A DNA stretch of 64,000 bases from Eutreptiella sp. 'Long Island Sound 2002' (GCA_964036045.1 OZ038385.1:36488063-36552062), one strand, 5' to 3'; numbered from the stretch's first letter, positions 30,409 to 43,500 are shown. Numbers and translations: made by a program. The notes: generated by a model not told the origin, from the sequence alone.

Positions 30409-33400
30409 GAAAGATAAGAAAGAGGAGGTCTGTTGGCCTCAGAGTGGCAAAGGTATACACGCTCAGAGAGAATGCTGTTCAAAATTATCACCGCATTGAT
30501 ACTTTTTGGCAAGCACGTGGATCATCGATATGTGATGCTGTTGCACCGTATGTAAGTTCCCGCATTTGTGGAGTGTTCCTTCAGCTTGGCAGGGCTCTTT
30601 GATGCCAAAAACAGGCAAAAGATGAACCCTCTGTGGCATTGTTCTGCAACAGTCATGTGGAAAGGTTTGCCACGCAATTGACACATGCACTTCCAATTAT
30701 GAATGTACCAAAATTGCAAGAACCGTGCCTCTGTGCCACAGGGTAGCAGAACGGGATCAGACAGTGCCAGGGCAAGAAATTATCCCCCACCCTTTGTCCC
30801 TAAGCTCCCTTCATTTCGACTTTGAATGCAGGCCGGGTGTCCAGGTGTGTCAAACTGAAGAAAAGCACCCTCTCCGAAATTTCCACTGTTGCACCTGGCA
30901 TGTGTTGCACTTCTCACAATTTTGCACAAAGGACATGTATGATGGTCTTTGTGTTGTGTTGTGTTGTGTTGTGTTGTGTTGTGTTGTGTTGTGTTGTGTT
31001 GTGTTGTGTTGTGTTGTATTGTGTTGTGTTGTATTGTGTTGTGTTGTGTTGTGTTGTGTTGTGGTGTGTTGTGTTGTGTTGTGTTGTGTTGTGTTGTGTT
31101 GTGTTGTGTTGTGTTGTGTTGTGTTGTGTTGTGTTGTGTTGTGTTGTGTTATGTGGTGTCGGATTCTCGGATGCTCTTCTTCGCCTATCAGATAAATGCA
31201 AGCAACGTAACCGAAGAATGGCTTATGACGAATGTGGATGATCTGACAGAGGTTGTGGAGGAACTCTTTGCGGAGGTCTCCACTGCTTACCATCTTCTCT
31301 CCACTGTTCGGCAAAAGTATCGAAGGGAGTAAGTTAGCCAATCATTACCGCATCACACATCACGACTGCATTATCATCACTCATCATCACACACGTCATT
31401 ATTCCGGCATCATAATGGAGACGTTTTCAAGTGTTGCACCAATCATAATACTTGCACGTGCGAGTCTTTCTCGAGTGAGTGGAGATTTTGGTCGTTAGAC
31501 CGGCGTTTGATGCTGCGCCCGTGGCGCTTTTCAACAGGTTTTCTGTCAGGGCAACCTCGTGGATGCAAAAAGGCGGCTCAGAACCCGGACAATCTTCCGA
31601 TTCACGCACGCCGATGCATTTCTGTTTGGAGTTTTCGCGGGCTGGATCGTGCCGGCATTGATATTCCTGCAGTCTACAGTTCTAGAGGTCGATTGTGTGC
31701 TTGATTCGTGATTTCGGCAGTCGCGTGATGCGCGATTCGACCATTTTGCCAAACGACCCTGCCTCCGGAGGATCCCGAGGATGGGCAGATGGCCGAAAGG
31801 CAAGAAGCCAGCATCAGGGGCGTCAGGGGGGCACACTTCGCCCCCCACCCTGTGGACCCCTACCTCGTTCGTGCTTGCGTGAATGTTTGTGTGGATCCCG
31901 CGGCTGAGCCCAGATGCCTCCGCCAGACGTGCTGATTCATTTCAAATTTTTTCGCCTGTGCGTCCGGCGCCAAGGACCACCTGGGGGCAGGGGGTTTGAA
32001 TCCCACGGTCTGGGAATGATGGAATGCAATGCCTGTGCGCGCTGGCATGAGAGTGGGTGCCACGTCGATGGAAAGGTGCAATTGTGAGCAATGGGACAGA
32101 CCTTCCACGCTCATCCACAAAATGAACCCCCCCGCCTCCCCTCCCATGCACAAAGCCGGAGAACCACACAAAACCTGAAGGCACGCCACCACAAAAATAC
32201 AACTGAAGTGAACGACCTCCACTTTTATGCCCCCCCCTCCACAACCCCTCCGTCCTCAAGTTGAAATCTTCTTAAGGGCCAAACACAACCGTTGGTGTTG
32301 GGCTATATTTCAAACAGACCACTTCAAAATACCCAGAAAACTGGCTGGGGCTGGGGCAATGGAGGTAAAGTTAGAATTGCACGAACGATGTCGATCTTTG
32401 AGCACAGTTCCTCAATTGGTGTGGCATGCAATGACGCGACGTGGGCACTTCCTTCCTTGCCGGGCCTCCCCCAGAAGAAAACTCATGCACACGTTCTCGG
32501 CGTGCATCCTTGCGTGCCAGGGTACCCTGGTGGTCAACTACCCGAAGGGTGCACCAGGGAAGGCACACCGGCAGGGTTTTGTTTTGATTTGTATTGTGGC
32601 GGGTGAATGGTCTTCATGGAGCCGCCCAGCAGTCGAGAGGTTATTGCCAAGGTTTCTGCCATGCTACAGCTGCGGGGCATGGCTGCGGTTTGCATGAGTG
32701 GGAAGAGGGCCTGAGGTGCAAAGCTTGCGGCCCAAAATGGTCTGACAACATTTCCTCGGTTCTTTTCCCTCCGCTGCGCAGTTTTCTTTGCAGTAGAGGG
32801 GTGTGAGGCGGAAAATACTCCGGGGCCCGGGATGGGGTGCCGAGCGTGCCGATGCCGACGGGGGTCAGCTGCGGACAAAGGGGGTTGCATCCCTGCACCC
32901 GTCTCAAAGCCCCGGGCTCTGCTCGCCAAATTTACGCGTTGCAATCCCCTCTGCTGCGAATGCGTCAGCATCTACCGTAGTCCAGCATTGTACAAGGGGT
33001 GAGGGGAGCAGCCACACCCGTTCGTGCAGTTCAACCAGGACAAATTGCACAAGTGGGTCTTGCCTTTCGTCCCCATTTATCGGATGCTGGCGCTGCTGAT
33101 CATTTCCGTCTGGTGTTGGGGGTTCTGCCTTCACGTTTATGAGAAGAACGCCATTAACCACGCATACATCTTGGGTCTCAACCCGGCCAATTCAATATCA
33201 TGGGTATGGCCTGTGTGCAGAGGGAGGGAGGGAGGGAGGGAGGGAGGGAGCGAGCAAGCGAGCTAGCGCGCGAGAAGAGAGTCTCTTTCATGTGCACACA
33301 GTGCGGGCGCTTTTTTTGAGGATTGCAGTGATTTTCCACGCTTCATGATTTTCGTTAAATTTGTTTCGGGAGAATCGAAAGTGGCCGGGATGTCAGTCCT

Positions 33401-36400
33401 GCCACGATTGAAAAAAATGGCTGAAGTCGCGGTCGGTAGCGCGGGATGCCATGTTGATGAATTGTTGGGACGGGAGCCGCTGGAATGCCCGTGCAGCAGA
33501 CAATACCCTATCTCTTGTCCACTGTTTTTTGTCAACTGGGGTACAGCACACGTTGCATGCACGACCACTGTGCACACATTCTCCACACACGGTGCCCAAA
33601 CATTCGTTTGTTTTGGAGGTGTATGCCTCTCCGCACATCCCCGGCCCCTGTCGCTGCTTCTCAGGTGGCGACACTCCAAACGGCTGCTGCTCTCTCAGTG
33701 TTGTGGATCATGGCTTTGTCTTCACACTTTACAGTGTTGCCGTTACTGGGGCTGTCGCATCATTATGTCCCTCTGCTGCTGCTGACGGTCTACTTAGCGG
33801 TTCTCATCTGCCCCTTTCGAAAGTTCCATTACCGATCGAGGCTGTCGTTGCTTCGCAACCTCGGACACATCGTCACCCTCCCCTTCGGGGCTGTGGGATT
33901 CGCAGAGGTGATCTTCTCCCTGGCCACCCACAAGCTCTTGTGGAGTGCTGCTGTGTATTCGTCCTGCACTCAAGGGATCCTGCACGGTACCCGATGCAAT
34001 GAGACATCAGATAAAGCCTGGAAACTTCCATGAATCCTCCACAAATTTCCTGCAGGCTCCCTGTAATCTTGCTCCAGCATTGCCTCAACGCATGCAACAC
34101 TTAACAGGCTGTTGGTGGTTGAATGCACTGTGCAAACACTTGAGCTCAACGGACAGGGGCACGTAGTCTGCTGCGCTCGGTGGTCCTTTTGGCGACTGAA
34201 TGGTGGTATCTGGCTGCGACTACAGTTCATGGTTGCTGGGTTGTGAGTTCTCACCGTGTGTATGCTGCGCCCGGGCCTTCAACGTGGGGCGCAACGTGTG
34301 CTGAAAGCACGCGTGGTTGGTAAAGGAGGAGGGAGAGAGGCTTCGGGGGTCAGTGGTGGTAGGCTCGACAGGATGGGGCCGCGCGGAGGTCTCATTGGTG
34401 CCTTTTTTGCGTCGTTGTGCATCGATGTGCATCATCCGTCCGCACGACGTCCCCCTGCCTCAGTTTTTCTTGGCGGACCAGCTGACGTCGATGTCGACGG
34501 GCATTGCAGATGCGTTCTATTCGATGTGTTTCTATACTCAGGCGATGCGACATGGGAATCACAGCCCGATGGTATGCCAGCGGGGGTTTGGTGGATGGAG
34601 TCCATTGTGATCAAAGAAGGCCTCATGTAAAGGATGCAAAGCAGTGGTTGAGGAAGGGATCCGTGTGGAGGGTTTCGCTGATAGTGTGATTGCTGGGCCT
34701 GTTTTTTTTTTAAATGCTGTTGAACGGAGTGACTGGGGATGCTGCTGCCTCGGTATTGGCCACTGCCCCCACAGCCCATCTCCCTGCCTGAAAGTAGTGC
34801 TGAGACTGATTTTTTCAAATGGGCCGTGAGACTCTCTGAAACCGAATTCTGCGATGAAGCAGGAAGGGGTCCTCAATCACCTGTCCGCTTTGTGGTTACA
34901 ATTCCCGACAGAAATACCGCCAACCGACCAACACGGACTGCCAGCCACTATTGGTTGCCCGGAAGCCTCTAAACCTGGTCGGAGGAACGGTGGAATATAA
35001 AGGAAATGGCTCCTCCGTCTTCTGCTTGCAAACTGTCACGTTTTCTGCGTGTATTCTGTGATCAAGAGCGCCGTGCGGTACATTTTCGGCCTGTTTCCCT
35101 GCCTCGGGGATGCGCATCATCATGGGCCATGATGGGCCCGGGTCAAGATGAAGCATGCATCAGCCGCCCACGACCTTCTGAGTGCCTGAGAGTATTCATT
35201 CGTGACGTATTTTTTTTCTTATTGCGTTTGTGAGCCAAGCGTGCGAGACATTTCGACCCCAGAGGGGCACTTGTTAGACTTGCACTGTGGCCATCAAGAT
35301 GCCTGCTGCACTGTGGCAGCAACACGGCCTGCCAAAAAGGGCGTGATGCACCGTGACAGAAGAAGGACCCGCTGCTGCATGTCATATCCCCAGAGTGTAC
35401 CATGTCTCATACTCCGGCATGCACTGTGCATGTAATGAAATCACCGGGGCCCAGGACGACCCCTCACCGCCACATTGCAGGATTGGCTGAACGTCGCACG
35501 TTCTCAAGGGGTGTGTTGGGGAATGGAGCCCACCAAACCACCTCCACTCTCCAAGGAAGGGAAGTGTTTATCTTACCACACCACACCACAAGCTGGAGAG
35601 GTACAGCAGCAGCGGGATTAAACGGGAAGTAATTCTTTGCCCCTCCTCCTACCTTGCCTACACCACCAGGTCAGCGAGCGCCGACCACTTGAAAATACTT
35701 TGCCAGTGTCGAATCAATTACACACCCATATGAGTAAACACCTCCCATTCTTTATGGCAAACCACCCCCTTGTTAGGGATTACTCGTCTGGCCTGTGCGT
35801 AGGACTTTTTTTTGGGATGCAGTGCGCCGCTGATTCAGTTGCAAGGTATTCAAATCATGCCATCATGTTCATGCAGGCCGCCTTGCATGCCTGTGCTCCT
35901 GCAGGTCGCCGCGTGCCTCGATCAGACGAGTCGTAACAAGTTCTACGTGACATTTATTCCTTACTTCTGGCGACTGCTGCAGTGCCTTCGGATGTACCGT
36001 ACCACGAAGAATTATCTGCATCTGGTGAACGCCGGCAAATACACGTCGTTCCTTTTTGTTGTCGCACTTGGTTGGGGTATGCGGCCCCGTGTGCCTCTGA
36101 AGACCCTGCACTGATTTGCAACACAACAGCCGATGAGGTTCACGTTACGAGTGACGCGTCTGCGTACTGCTTATCCAACCCCCCCTCCCCAAATGTGACC
36201 CGGAACCGCCTGGCCCAATGCTACACTTCCCGTATCAGCACTGGAGAGCACCCTCCAAACTTCACCCAAATGCGAGGCAAAGGCAAATATCTTCACATAT
36301 CCAAATTGGTGGAGTGTTTCAAAAAGGCTGTGTGACCTGCTTGTTGATCAAAGTCATCCGTACCTCTCGAGCGTGGGGAAGGAAAGGTGCAATTTTGTGG

Positions 36401-39400
36401 GCCAAAGTGACATTTTTACCCCACTCACCATCGCAGCATGCTGCCCACTTTCCTACCGGCGCCAGCAAGCTTCACGTGCAGTCAATGCTGGTTGTAAAAT
36501 GCAACTACATGATGCTTCAGAGCCTCCGATTGAATCGATTCCAGTTAGCACGTGGTGGATGGCTCTGTTTACCAGGATCAGCCTTCCGCAGGGTCCGTCC
36601 ACACTGTCCTTCTGCTTGTCTGAAGCAGCATTACCCGAAATGGAAGCTACATTTACCTTTGTACCGGATCTGCATACCCGCTTTCCATTCCGCCTTTGTG
36701 GATTGAACTCCCCCAGCCCAGTGGAAGCCCACATCCGAAACCACTTGACGTATGGCATGGCAAGGCATGGTACGGAAAGGCACGCTCACATGCTTTGGTA
36801 GGCGGCTCCCTTCTGGTCGGGGTTAAATTGTAGCATGTGCGTGTCACACGTGATGCACCACGTTTAGAGTAAAGGCTGGAGGTATGGAGTGGGATCTGGG
36901 TGTGAGCAGATACACTTGAATGGACACACCTCTTAACCATATAATAATAACCTAACCTCCGGTCTAACCCTCCACCTAGGAGCCATATTACGTATAAATA
37001 TCAATATATACGCATATTGGCGCGATGCACGCTCTCAGGAGACACTTTGGCAACCTGACATGAGAAAACAGTGGCATACCAGAATGTCCGCCCACACGCT
37101 TTTCTCAGAACACGGCGCACAGGAAAGAAGGGTTAGGTTACCCGCGCAGGACCTGCCATCTTCTGCCATTGCAGGCTGGACCAACAGGCACTCCGCACGG
37201 TGGATGCTGGTGCTGATGTCCATTACTGCAGAATGTTATGCCCTTGCCTGGGATGTGCTGATGGACTGGGGCTTTGTGAAGGGCTGGAGTCGGCATCTAC
37301 TGTACCCCTGGACTTGGGTCTATCCTGTCGTGTTGCTGGTCGATGTCTTGGGACGCTTCATGTTCTTGACCACGAGCTCTCAAGGTCCGCCCAACCCTAT
37401 TCAGCCTGAGTGTTGCTGCCAGGGGCGGCATGGGGGCAGTTCGGATTTTTGCAACCATTCTCCACCTTACCTGCCTGGTGGCTCAGACATGACTCGCTGA
37501 ATTCTTGATTTCTTGGTCAAGCAGCAACTGAGCTAAGGAAACACAGACGGGGGAGGGGCAGCCACAGCATGTCGAAGCCACATCAAGGGGCAGAAGGATG
37601 ACAGTAGCATGCACCACCAACCAAACACAGGTGATCTGTTGGCATTGGCTGAGCTGCAAATTTTTTTCTAAAGCCAATGTTGGTCTACCACCTGGAGGAC
37701 TGAGAGTGACGAATCCAGTTGAACCACAGGGCGACGCTGACATTGGGGTGGGTCAAGCAGTGCTGTCTCTTATTCTAGGGGCTGCAGGTGTTCAGGGCGC
37801 GGAAAGGGAAGCTCAATCCCCCTGCCAAAACCCATCACAACAGCATCTGAGAGTGTAGGGCATGGACAACCCACATGATATTTGTTGGGCACCAATAATC
37901 GGATTGTGCAACAGAGGAAACCAAGCACAGCGCGAGCAACGGGATGTATTCGAGCCAACAAACACAATGGTTGATTGTTCAGGGACCTATCAATCAATTA
38001 GTAGACGAAGTTTCGACTCGGTGTCGGAAGGGCGCCCTCTTCGCGGGCGGCCACAGAATCATTGTCTGCTATAAAAACACTTTTCCTATTGCGTGCCCTA
38101 CACATACACAGTTTGGATAGTTGTCTTGGAATAGGGTACATTGCAGCTGTGCTAAGGTTTCAGGGATACGTGATTGTTTGATTGTAGCATTGCGCTTCCA
38201 TTGGCGCTTTCTCATAGAACAAAGGAAAATCACATGAGATTTGCGGAAATGCATTGTAGAACGGCCCACAAGAGGTGTAGCGCCTGGGGCACATAAATCA
38301 TGGCCCTGTTTGCCATGGCTTCAATTTTAATCATTCGTCAGTGTATCATTGGGTTCGGGCCTTGTCTTTCCACTTTCCCTTCTTTGAATGATTGATCATC
38401 GGGAGGACGGCTTTACGTAAGCAGAGTCAGATGTGGAAGTGGGTCCTGAATGGCTCTACCACTGGCATTGGATGATAGCCATTTTGGGGCTTGCTGCTTC
38501 TTGCCAAGGGGATGACATCCGTCTTCTGAACCACAAGAGAAAGTTGGCGACAATATGCATGTGCCTCGACCAGAATGATTGAGACGTGGGCTGGTGTAAC
38601 AATTTGAGAGGGGTAAGTTTCTTTTTCTGATTTGACCCACATTACAGGTGGCCCACTAGACACCGGCTGAAGCCCGCTCCATTCAGTAAGCCCTTCCCCC
38701 GTATAAGAGCATGTGCGTGTTCTTATTTGGTGCGTGTTCTTATTTGGTGTGTGTTCTTGGAAACCCTGTGCAGTTTTCCCAGCCCTCTCTGTTTTTTTTG
38801 AAAGTATGGCGGAGTTAAATGTTTATAAACCTTTTTTTGGTTTGAGGATGTTGTGGCTGCCCAAGGTGAGGATGAGGCAATTGTGGATGATTGCTAGGCC
38901 GCCACAGATACCTCAGACTATGCTGGCAGTATCAGTGGAGGTGACAGTGACAATCACCACGTTGAACACAACCCAACAGAATTCTCTGATGATCAACCAT
39001 CCAGAACGCTCTAGGAAATAACAGCAACAGAAGCCTCTTGGGAATGACAGCAACCACCTAGGAACAGGCTGGATGGGCTTGGTGGTCTTCTTTTGGACAC
39101 ACCAATAAGAGCATGCATGCGTGTTCGTATTTTGACTGCGTGTGTTTATACAGGGGAGGGGTTTATCATGCATTTCAATACTCGCTTTGTTGATGTTTCT
39201 GGTAGTCTGTCCATCTGTTTGACGCTTTCCGTCTGTCGGTTCACCCGTCCCTCTTGTCCAATTCTGTCCTGTCCTGGTCCTGGTCTTGTTACTTACAGCA
39301 CGTCCGTCCGTCCGTCCGTCCGTCCGTCCGTCCGTCCGTGCACCCGCCAATGCCCACAACTCTGTATTGCAGGGGCGATAGTTCCACTGATGATTCAGGA

Positions 39401-40596
39401 GGCTGTGCTGATGTGTATTTTGGCCCCAATTGAGATCATGCGCAGGAATATCTGGAACATCCTTCGGATAGAGAGCGAAATGGTGTGTTTTACACGCCGT
39501 ACCGACCTGGGGTATACACAGTGTAAGGGACCGCTGCTTTCCACGGTTTGGCGTGTGCCCGATAGGGCAAGTTTCTGCACACACACAACGGTCGTCGATC
39601 AACCTTTTGGTGACTCTGGGAAAGTGCACAGAAATTTCCAAAAACCATCAAAGGGTCCATGCGGCAAATTTTCTTGCCCTGGGTCAACCTGGGCAGCGGG
39701 GGGTCAGCGACAAAGGGGATCGCATCGGGGCAAGCGGAAGGACAGGGTGGACGGAGCATCCGCTGTCATGAGAGATCTCGAAGGCGTAAGTGCAAAAATG
39801 GCGCGAAAGCCCGTGACCCCATGTGCGTAGGCCCATGGACAAGGCAAAACATTTGATGGTTCTACCTTAGTCAGCCCTCCAGAAGGACACAGAAAGCGTT
39901 TTTTGGGTCCCCAGCAGCAGCGTCCAGCACCCACGAGTGTGGATCTGGTGAGAGCGCGCATCTGAGGGATGCTGAAGGATGAATCGTAGCCTCCTTTGGG
40001 TATGACTTTGGCAAGACACACTGATGCCTTTCCATTTGCAAGGCAGCAACTGTTACTGTGACGATTCTTCTTCGAGAACTCTGCATAGGAAGCCATTTTG
40101 ACGCCAGAGTGGCGGGCATCTTAGGGCAACAGTGGCACTAGGCTTTGAAAGCCAGCCATTCAACATTGACAGCCTGTCCAAACGTTTCTGGGCGTGCAAA
40201 TCACACAGCGCAATACACAGCACGCAGCGTACCACCGAGCCCGCATGCCCACGCCCATGCCCCCGCTTGTGCCCACCCTTTCCCAACCGGTACACTCTTG
40301 CTTCATTCCGCAGCCTGCACACAACCCTCTGGCAGTCTGGTGTGTAGGCCTGCGACTAAGATCGCATGTGCAAAGGTTTGGGCCACGTGGGACGAAGGGG
40401 GTGAAGTTGTATGCGGGGCTTCGGGGGGATCAGGGTACCTGATTACCCCCCGATGCCTGGGTACCTGAGCCCACGACCTGAACTGTCCGACCGCGTGTGT
40501 CAGGTCAACAATTTGGAGTCGTACCGCTCCATTGACTTCGTTCCATCGCCCATTGCGGAGCTGCATTCGGTGGATTCCTTTGCCAAAACGGCGTAG
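22856..40596 (+). CDS. SPX-EXS phosphate exporter/sensor (PHO1/XPR1-like)
   Basis: Thirteen exons: 22856-23005, 23755-23967, 28470-28547, 28652-28789, 31192-31275, 31538-31687, 33030-33203, 33665-33907, 34464-34571, 35905-36070, 37175-37384, 39373-39482 and 40504-40596. They total 1917 bp, 638 residues, all GT-AG, phases consistent, stop TAG. The SPX domain starts at the first residue (MKFGEHL), includes KKELENDRKM-VWEFYQ and the inositol-pyrophosphate-binding helix KIVKKFNK (179-186), and ends near AKRRLR. EXS domain landmarks follow: IYRMLALLIISVW, INHAYILGLNP, KFHYRSRLSLLRN, VGFAE-FFLADQLTS, YFWRLLQCLRMYRTT, LVNAGKYTS, WDVLMDWGF, LLYPWTWVYP, PIEIMRRNIWNILRIESEM and VNNLESYRS. Expected role: Pi export across the plasma or Golgi membrane, gated by PP-InsPs. 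It is slightly shorter than animal XPR1 or plant PHO1, mainly in the SPX linker. Confidence 0.94.
24180..24310 (+). repeat. direct repeat flanking the hairpin region, left copy
   Basis: Shares CACCATTTGATGCGGAT, GTGGATCGG and ATGGCTCAAA with 25845-25980 in the same order and orientation, with diverged C tracts between. The pair brackets about 1.5 kb. Confidence 0.7.
24717..24827. repeat. perfect 38-bp inverted repeat (hairpin)
   Basis: Arms 24717-24754 and 24790-24827 are exact reverse complements (left arm starts TATTTGTGCCTAATGCCACG) with a 35-nt loop. The arms contain GATATC palindromes. In the transcript of the SPX-EXS gene this would form a very stable stem inside intron 2. Confidence 0.95.
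24846..25694. mobile_element. possible foldback element with nested inverted repeats
   Basis: The 39-bp end at 24846-24884 (starts GGCCCGAGGATATCCGCAG) is the reverse complement of 25656-25694 with one mismatch. Nested inside the right end is a second perfect inverted repeat, 25601-25625 against 25662-25686. Between the ends is a minus-strand ORF. The layout suggests a foldback/MITE-type element or a satellite cluster. Confidence 0.55.
25238..25669 (-). CDS. unrecognised ORF inside the foldback-like segment
   Basis: A 143-codon frame whose first quarter is translated repeat. The middle reads like protein (SSARITIDLTAEEEYASFPM, SEREPSTYELNEKESIVYVR) and the end is basic (KKRLKRKC). No domain was recognised and there is no start outside the repeat. 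Could be a fragment of a mobile-element protein or of a captured gene. Confidence 0.25.
   Translation of the reverse strand: MVYDPGYRNGDIPGCIPRISADIPGQLPQNSKATKSSPVKAEKKQKEQKPSPSSARITIDLTAEEEYASFPMTQLSEREPSTYELNEKESIVYVREIYRSCGAAPATPAKAPISQALCQLFHHHLPRPCLKSNPKKRLKRKCR
25845..25980 (+). repeat. direct repeat flanking the hairpin region, right copy
   Basis: Partner of 24180-24310, same orientation, with diverged C tracts. Confidence 0.7.
26417..26606 (+). repeat. 94-bp tandem duplication
   Basis: Two adjacent copies sharing CCTTTTTTTGCTCGCGTTGG and AAGAAGGTGTGCCCCGTAC, offset by 94 bp, the first half of each more diverged than the second. Located in intron 2 of the SPX-EXS gene. Confidence 0.85.
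27097..27670. mobile_element. short element with C/G-run termini, copy 2
   Basis: Starts with a C run followed by TAGACTATAGACC and ends ACAGTCCGGGGGGTGGGGGG, roughly inverse. It carries ATCCCGAGCCCGAGGGCTTG, comparable with CACCCGGAGCCAAAGCCCTG in copy 1 (19335-19896). Confidence 0.45.
27765..27965 (+). repeat. pyrimidine-rich tandem duplication, about 108 bp
   Basis: CATCGGCCTC, CTGTGTCC, CTTCCTCCTTGCCC and ACTTCCCTTTCCTTT occur twice in the same order, about 108 bp apart, in intron 2 of the SPX-EXS gene. Confidence 0.75.
30374..30406 (+). repeat. GAT trinucleotide microsatellite
   Basis: Eleven consecutive GAT units in intron 4 of the SPX-EXS gene. Confidence 0.95.
30950..31150 (+). repeat. 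GTGTT pentanucleotide microsatellite
   Basis: About 40 units of GTGTT with a few variants (GTATT, GTGGT), ending 42 bp before exon 5 of the SPX-EXS gene. The cysteine/valine/leucine-rich frames through it are translation artefacts. Confidence 0.98.
39302..39338 (+). repeat. GTCC tetranucleotide microsatellite
   Basis: About nine GTCC units in intron 11 of the SPX-EXS gene, 35 bp before the acceptor of exon 12. Confidence 0.95.
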
Positions 40597-43500
40597 TGCA
40601 CCGCGGGCCGCCTCCGAATCCCCGGCACTACGCGCTGCTCGTGCGATGCCGGGCCGCGGCGACGCCACTGCCCACGTTGCCGCGGTCCCGGTTCCGTTCG
40701 CGGCCGTTCGTAGGGCCCCACAAGTCCGTCAGGACGCACGAGTGAGTGTTTTGGCGCTGCCCCTCACGCCCAATCCCGCGGTTGCAGGTCCTGAGGGCAC
40801 CATGTGCAAGCCCCCCTTCTTACCGCAAGCCCTCCCCGCTTGCTCAGCCTGCGTGCCTCAACTCCTCCAGAATAATGCGCTTTCGCACCTCCAGCACAAC
40901 CAAAGGGCAGCGCAGGCTGTGAAGTGCTGGGACCCAGTCTTTCCAGCAGCCGAGGCGCATCTGCCCTGCTGACGAGCGCCCGCCATCGCGCCCCGCCAAG
41001 GCGCAGGCGAGAGAGGCCGCCGAGTTGGCCGGGCACCATGGGCCGAGTCAATGCAGCTGCACATATCCACACGCATGCTGGCAACCGAGACGTGTCTTCA
41101 ACCTTCCACCCGTAGAATGATAGAGCATGGGCACGGTTGATGGAATAGTTTGAGGGTGATGCGCATGCGCTGACCAATGGGGCTGCAAGAGGGGTGCCCG
41201 GGGGGGGGGGGGTGCAGCGGGATGGATGAGGGGATGGATGGCGTGCCACAGTGTTCATAAGGAATTCAGTTGGAGATTGTGGGGGTCTGTGTGGGTGTCT
41301 CAGCCCGGCGAAGTGGATCAGAAAATCTTGGACGCCTCTCATAATTCAGCCCCACGGGGGGTGCGTGGGAGGCCATACACGTTCCTTGGCCTTGCTTGCC
41401 AGGGCTCTTCGGTCCTGGGTTTGCCCCTTCAGGGCTAAGGCTTTTAGACTTCTCCCCCCCTCCCTGAGACCTCGCTCTTCTACCCTCTTCGTTGTTTGTT
41501 TGTGATGCCAAGTGACGAGTCTGAACATCCTGTGCAGTTGGGGGCGTGGATTTTAGATACAATTCAACGCCTCCCTGTTTTGAGACCCAGACACCAGGGG
41601 TCATGTAGCCATTTGCATGGACCGTGGTTCTTGTTTCTGGATGGAAGAGCGGACGGTAGAGGGGGGGGGGTCATTTTTCGACGTACAGAACACACGCCTT
41701 GTGCAATCGCCTCGTGGCGAATGTACATCAAAAGTAGGCGGGCCCGTGCATAAGGGAAGGCATCCCCACCTCGGCAACCCTGAGATGGCAAGGGTAATGC
41801 AGCTATTTTAATGCCTCCCTGCTTGAGATGGCAGGGATGCCTGAGATGGCAGGGAGCATGTGGCCAGTCTTGCTCTGGCTCCCGAGACAGCACGGGTTTG
41901 CTGCCATTTCAACTCGGGGAACTTGAGACGGCAGGGGTTATGTGGCCATTTCAACGCTTCCCTGCTTTTGGGGACCCGGCCCTCACCCCCCTACATCCCA
42001 TGGAACCAACCATACCCCAACCCCAGCAAAACACACAGCAATTGCAAAACATCGCAGCTCAACATCATTGGAGGGCTTCCAATATGTCTTGGCGAAGGTT
42101 CAAAGGCAATGCGTGTTAGTGCACATGGGAAGGAACCGCGCAACATGCCATATATATGCAGCTGCCGTCTCAGGCCACTTTGCAATGCAGTGCACAACCA
42201 GGATGGACCACATTGGTGACCCTCCCTGACAACCCCCCCCCCCCTTTTGCAATGTGGTCCACACCCACACGGGCTCCTCAAATGTAGGACATTTTTTTTT
42301 TCCACCAAATACACCCGTGGGGAATATGCTTCCAGAGAAAAGTGCCTAACCTGACGTCAGATGTTATTTCTTGAAAAGCATCTTAAGGCACATGGATCAC
42401 TGGTTCAGGTCTTGACCGCCGGTGAACAACACTTTTGGTGTTTGGATCTCCGTCGCCGTAATTCTCGTCTGTAGGCTGCCGTGGCAGGGCCCAGGCCTGC
42501 GGGTGTGCCCGACACAAATCCCCTCACCCGACCCCAGGCGCTCTTCCTGAGAACACTGTCCCTGAACAAATCAAGACTGGGGGCCCCGCGACTGTGCAAG
42601 CAGCTTGGCCCAGACACAACCGTCAACCACCGTGGCCAGCCCCCCCCAGCGTGCAGCCCCCTGTGTACTGCACCCCCGCATACGGACAGGGGGCGTGCAT
42701 TTCGGGCCATCCTCCTTTGCTCCGAAAGACGGCTTGTGCAACCGATACGTAACCACCCACCGCAGCAGCGTTGACGAACCGGTGACCAACAGCGACGCCG
42801 AACAGGCAAGTTAGACGTCCACATCGGAGTGTCAACGGATTTCAAACGGATCATTTAGGGACCGGGGGGAACATTATTGAATTTTGAGCCCGCCGGAAGG
42901 ACCCCAAGAGGAACCCGGGGGAGGGGGGGGGGGGCACACGCACGTTTTGTGGTGACTGCACCCCCTCCCGGGAGCGGCTTTTTTTTTCAGGAGGGGGAAA
43001 AAAGCAAAAACCGGTTGTTAAAACGCGTCGCATCCTCGAACCCGATCGGAATCACTGATTGGGTGTGTCCTGCCGGGGGGTGTTCGTGTTCCGGGGGTGT
43101 CCTGACAAGGGGTCTCGGTGTGTCCGTGTATTCTGAGATGGCCCACCACTCTGACTCTGAGTCAGTAGTGAGGGATGCGCAATGCGAAGCCACCCAAGGC
43201 GGTTTGTCCATTTTATATATTGGTTGCGCTAAATAGGGGGGGGCTGGGGGGCTGTCGAGCCTGGGCTCCAGTGCCGTTGAGGCGCCTGGTGGCACGCGCC
43301 TGCAGCATTGTTCCTGCTGAGTACTGGTGGTGGAGCACTGGTGCCCAGACTTGCCATTGGCATCGGGAACATCCAGGTTCTGGATGGTCCTTCAAGTTCT
43401 TGATGTCACGGCGCAGAACCTGCGGACCGAGGGCGTGGGTTCCGCTCTGGGGCTGCAGCTCCTCCTCCTGCTGCTTTGCGCTGCTACTTCCTCGCGCATC

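Noticed and set aside
30850-31341. Cys/Val/Leu-rich and Asn/Thr-rich ORFs
   Set aside because: Translations of the GTGTT microsatellite. Only 31192-31275 is coding.
40764-41342. 192-codon minus-strand ORF after the SPX-EXS gene
   Set aside because: GC-rich open frame with competing frames on the other strand, no recognisable domain and a poly-proline run from a G tract.
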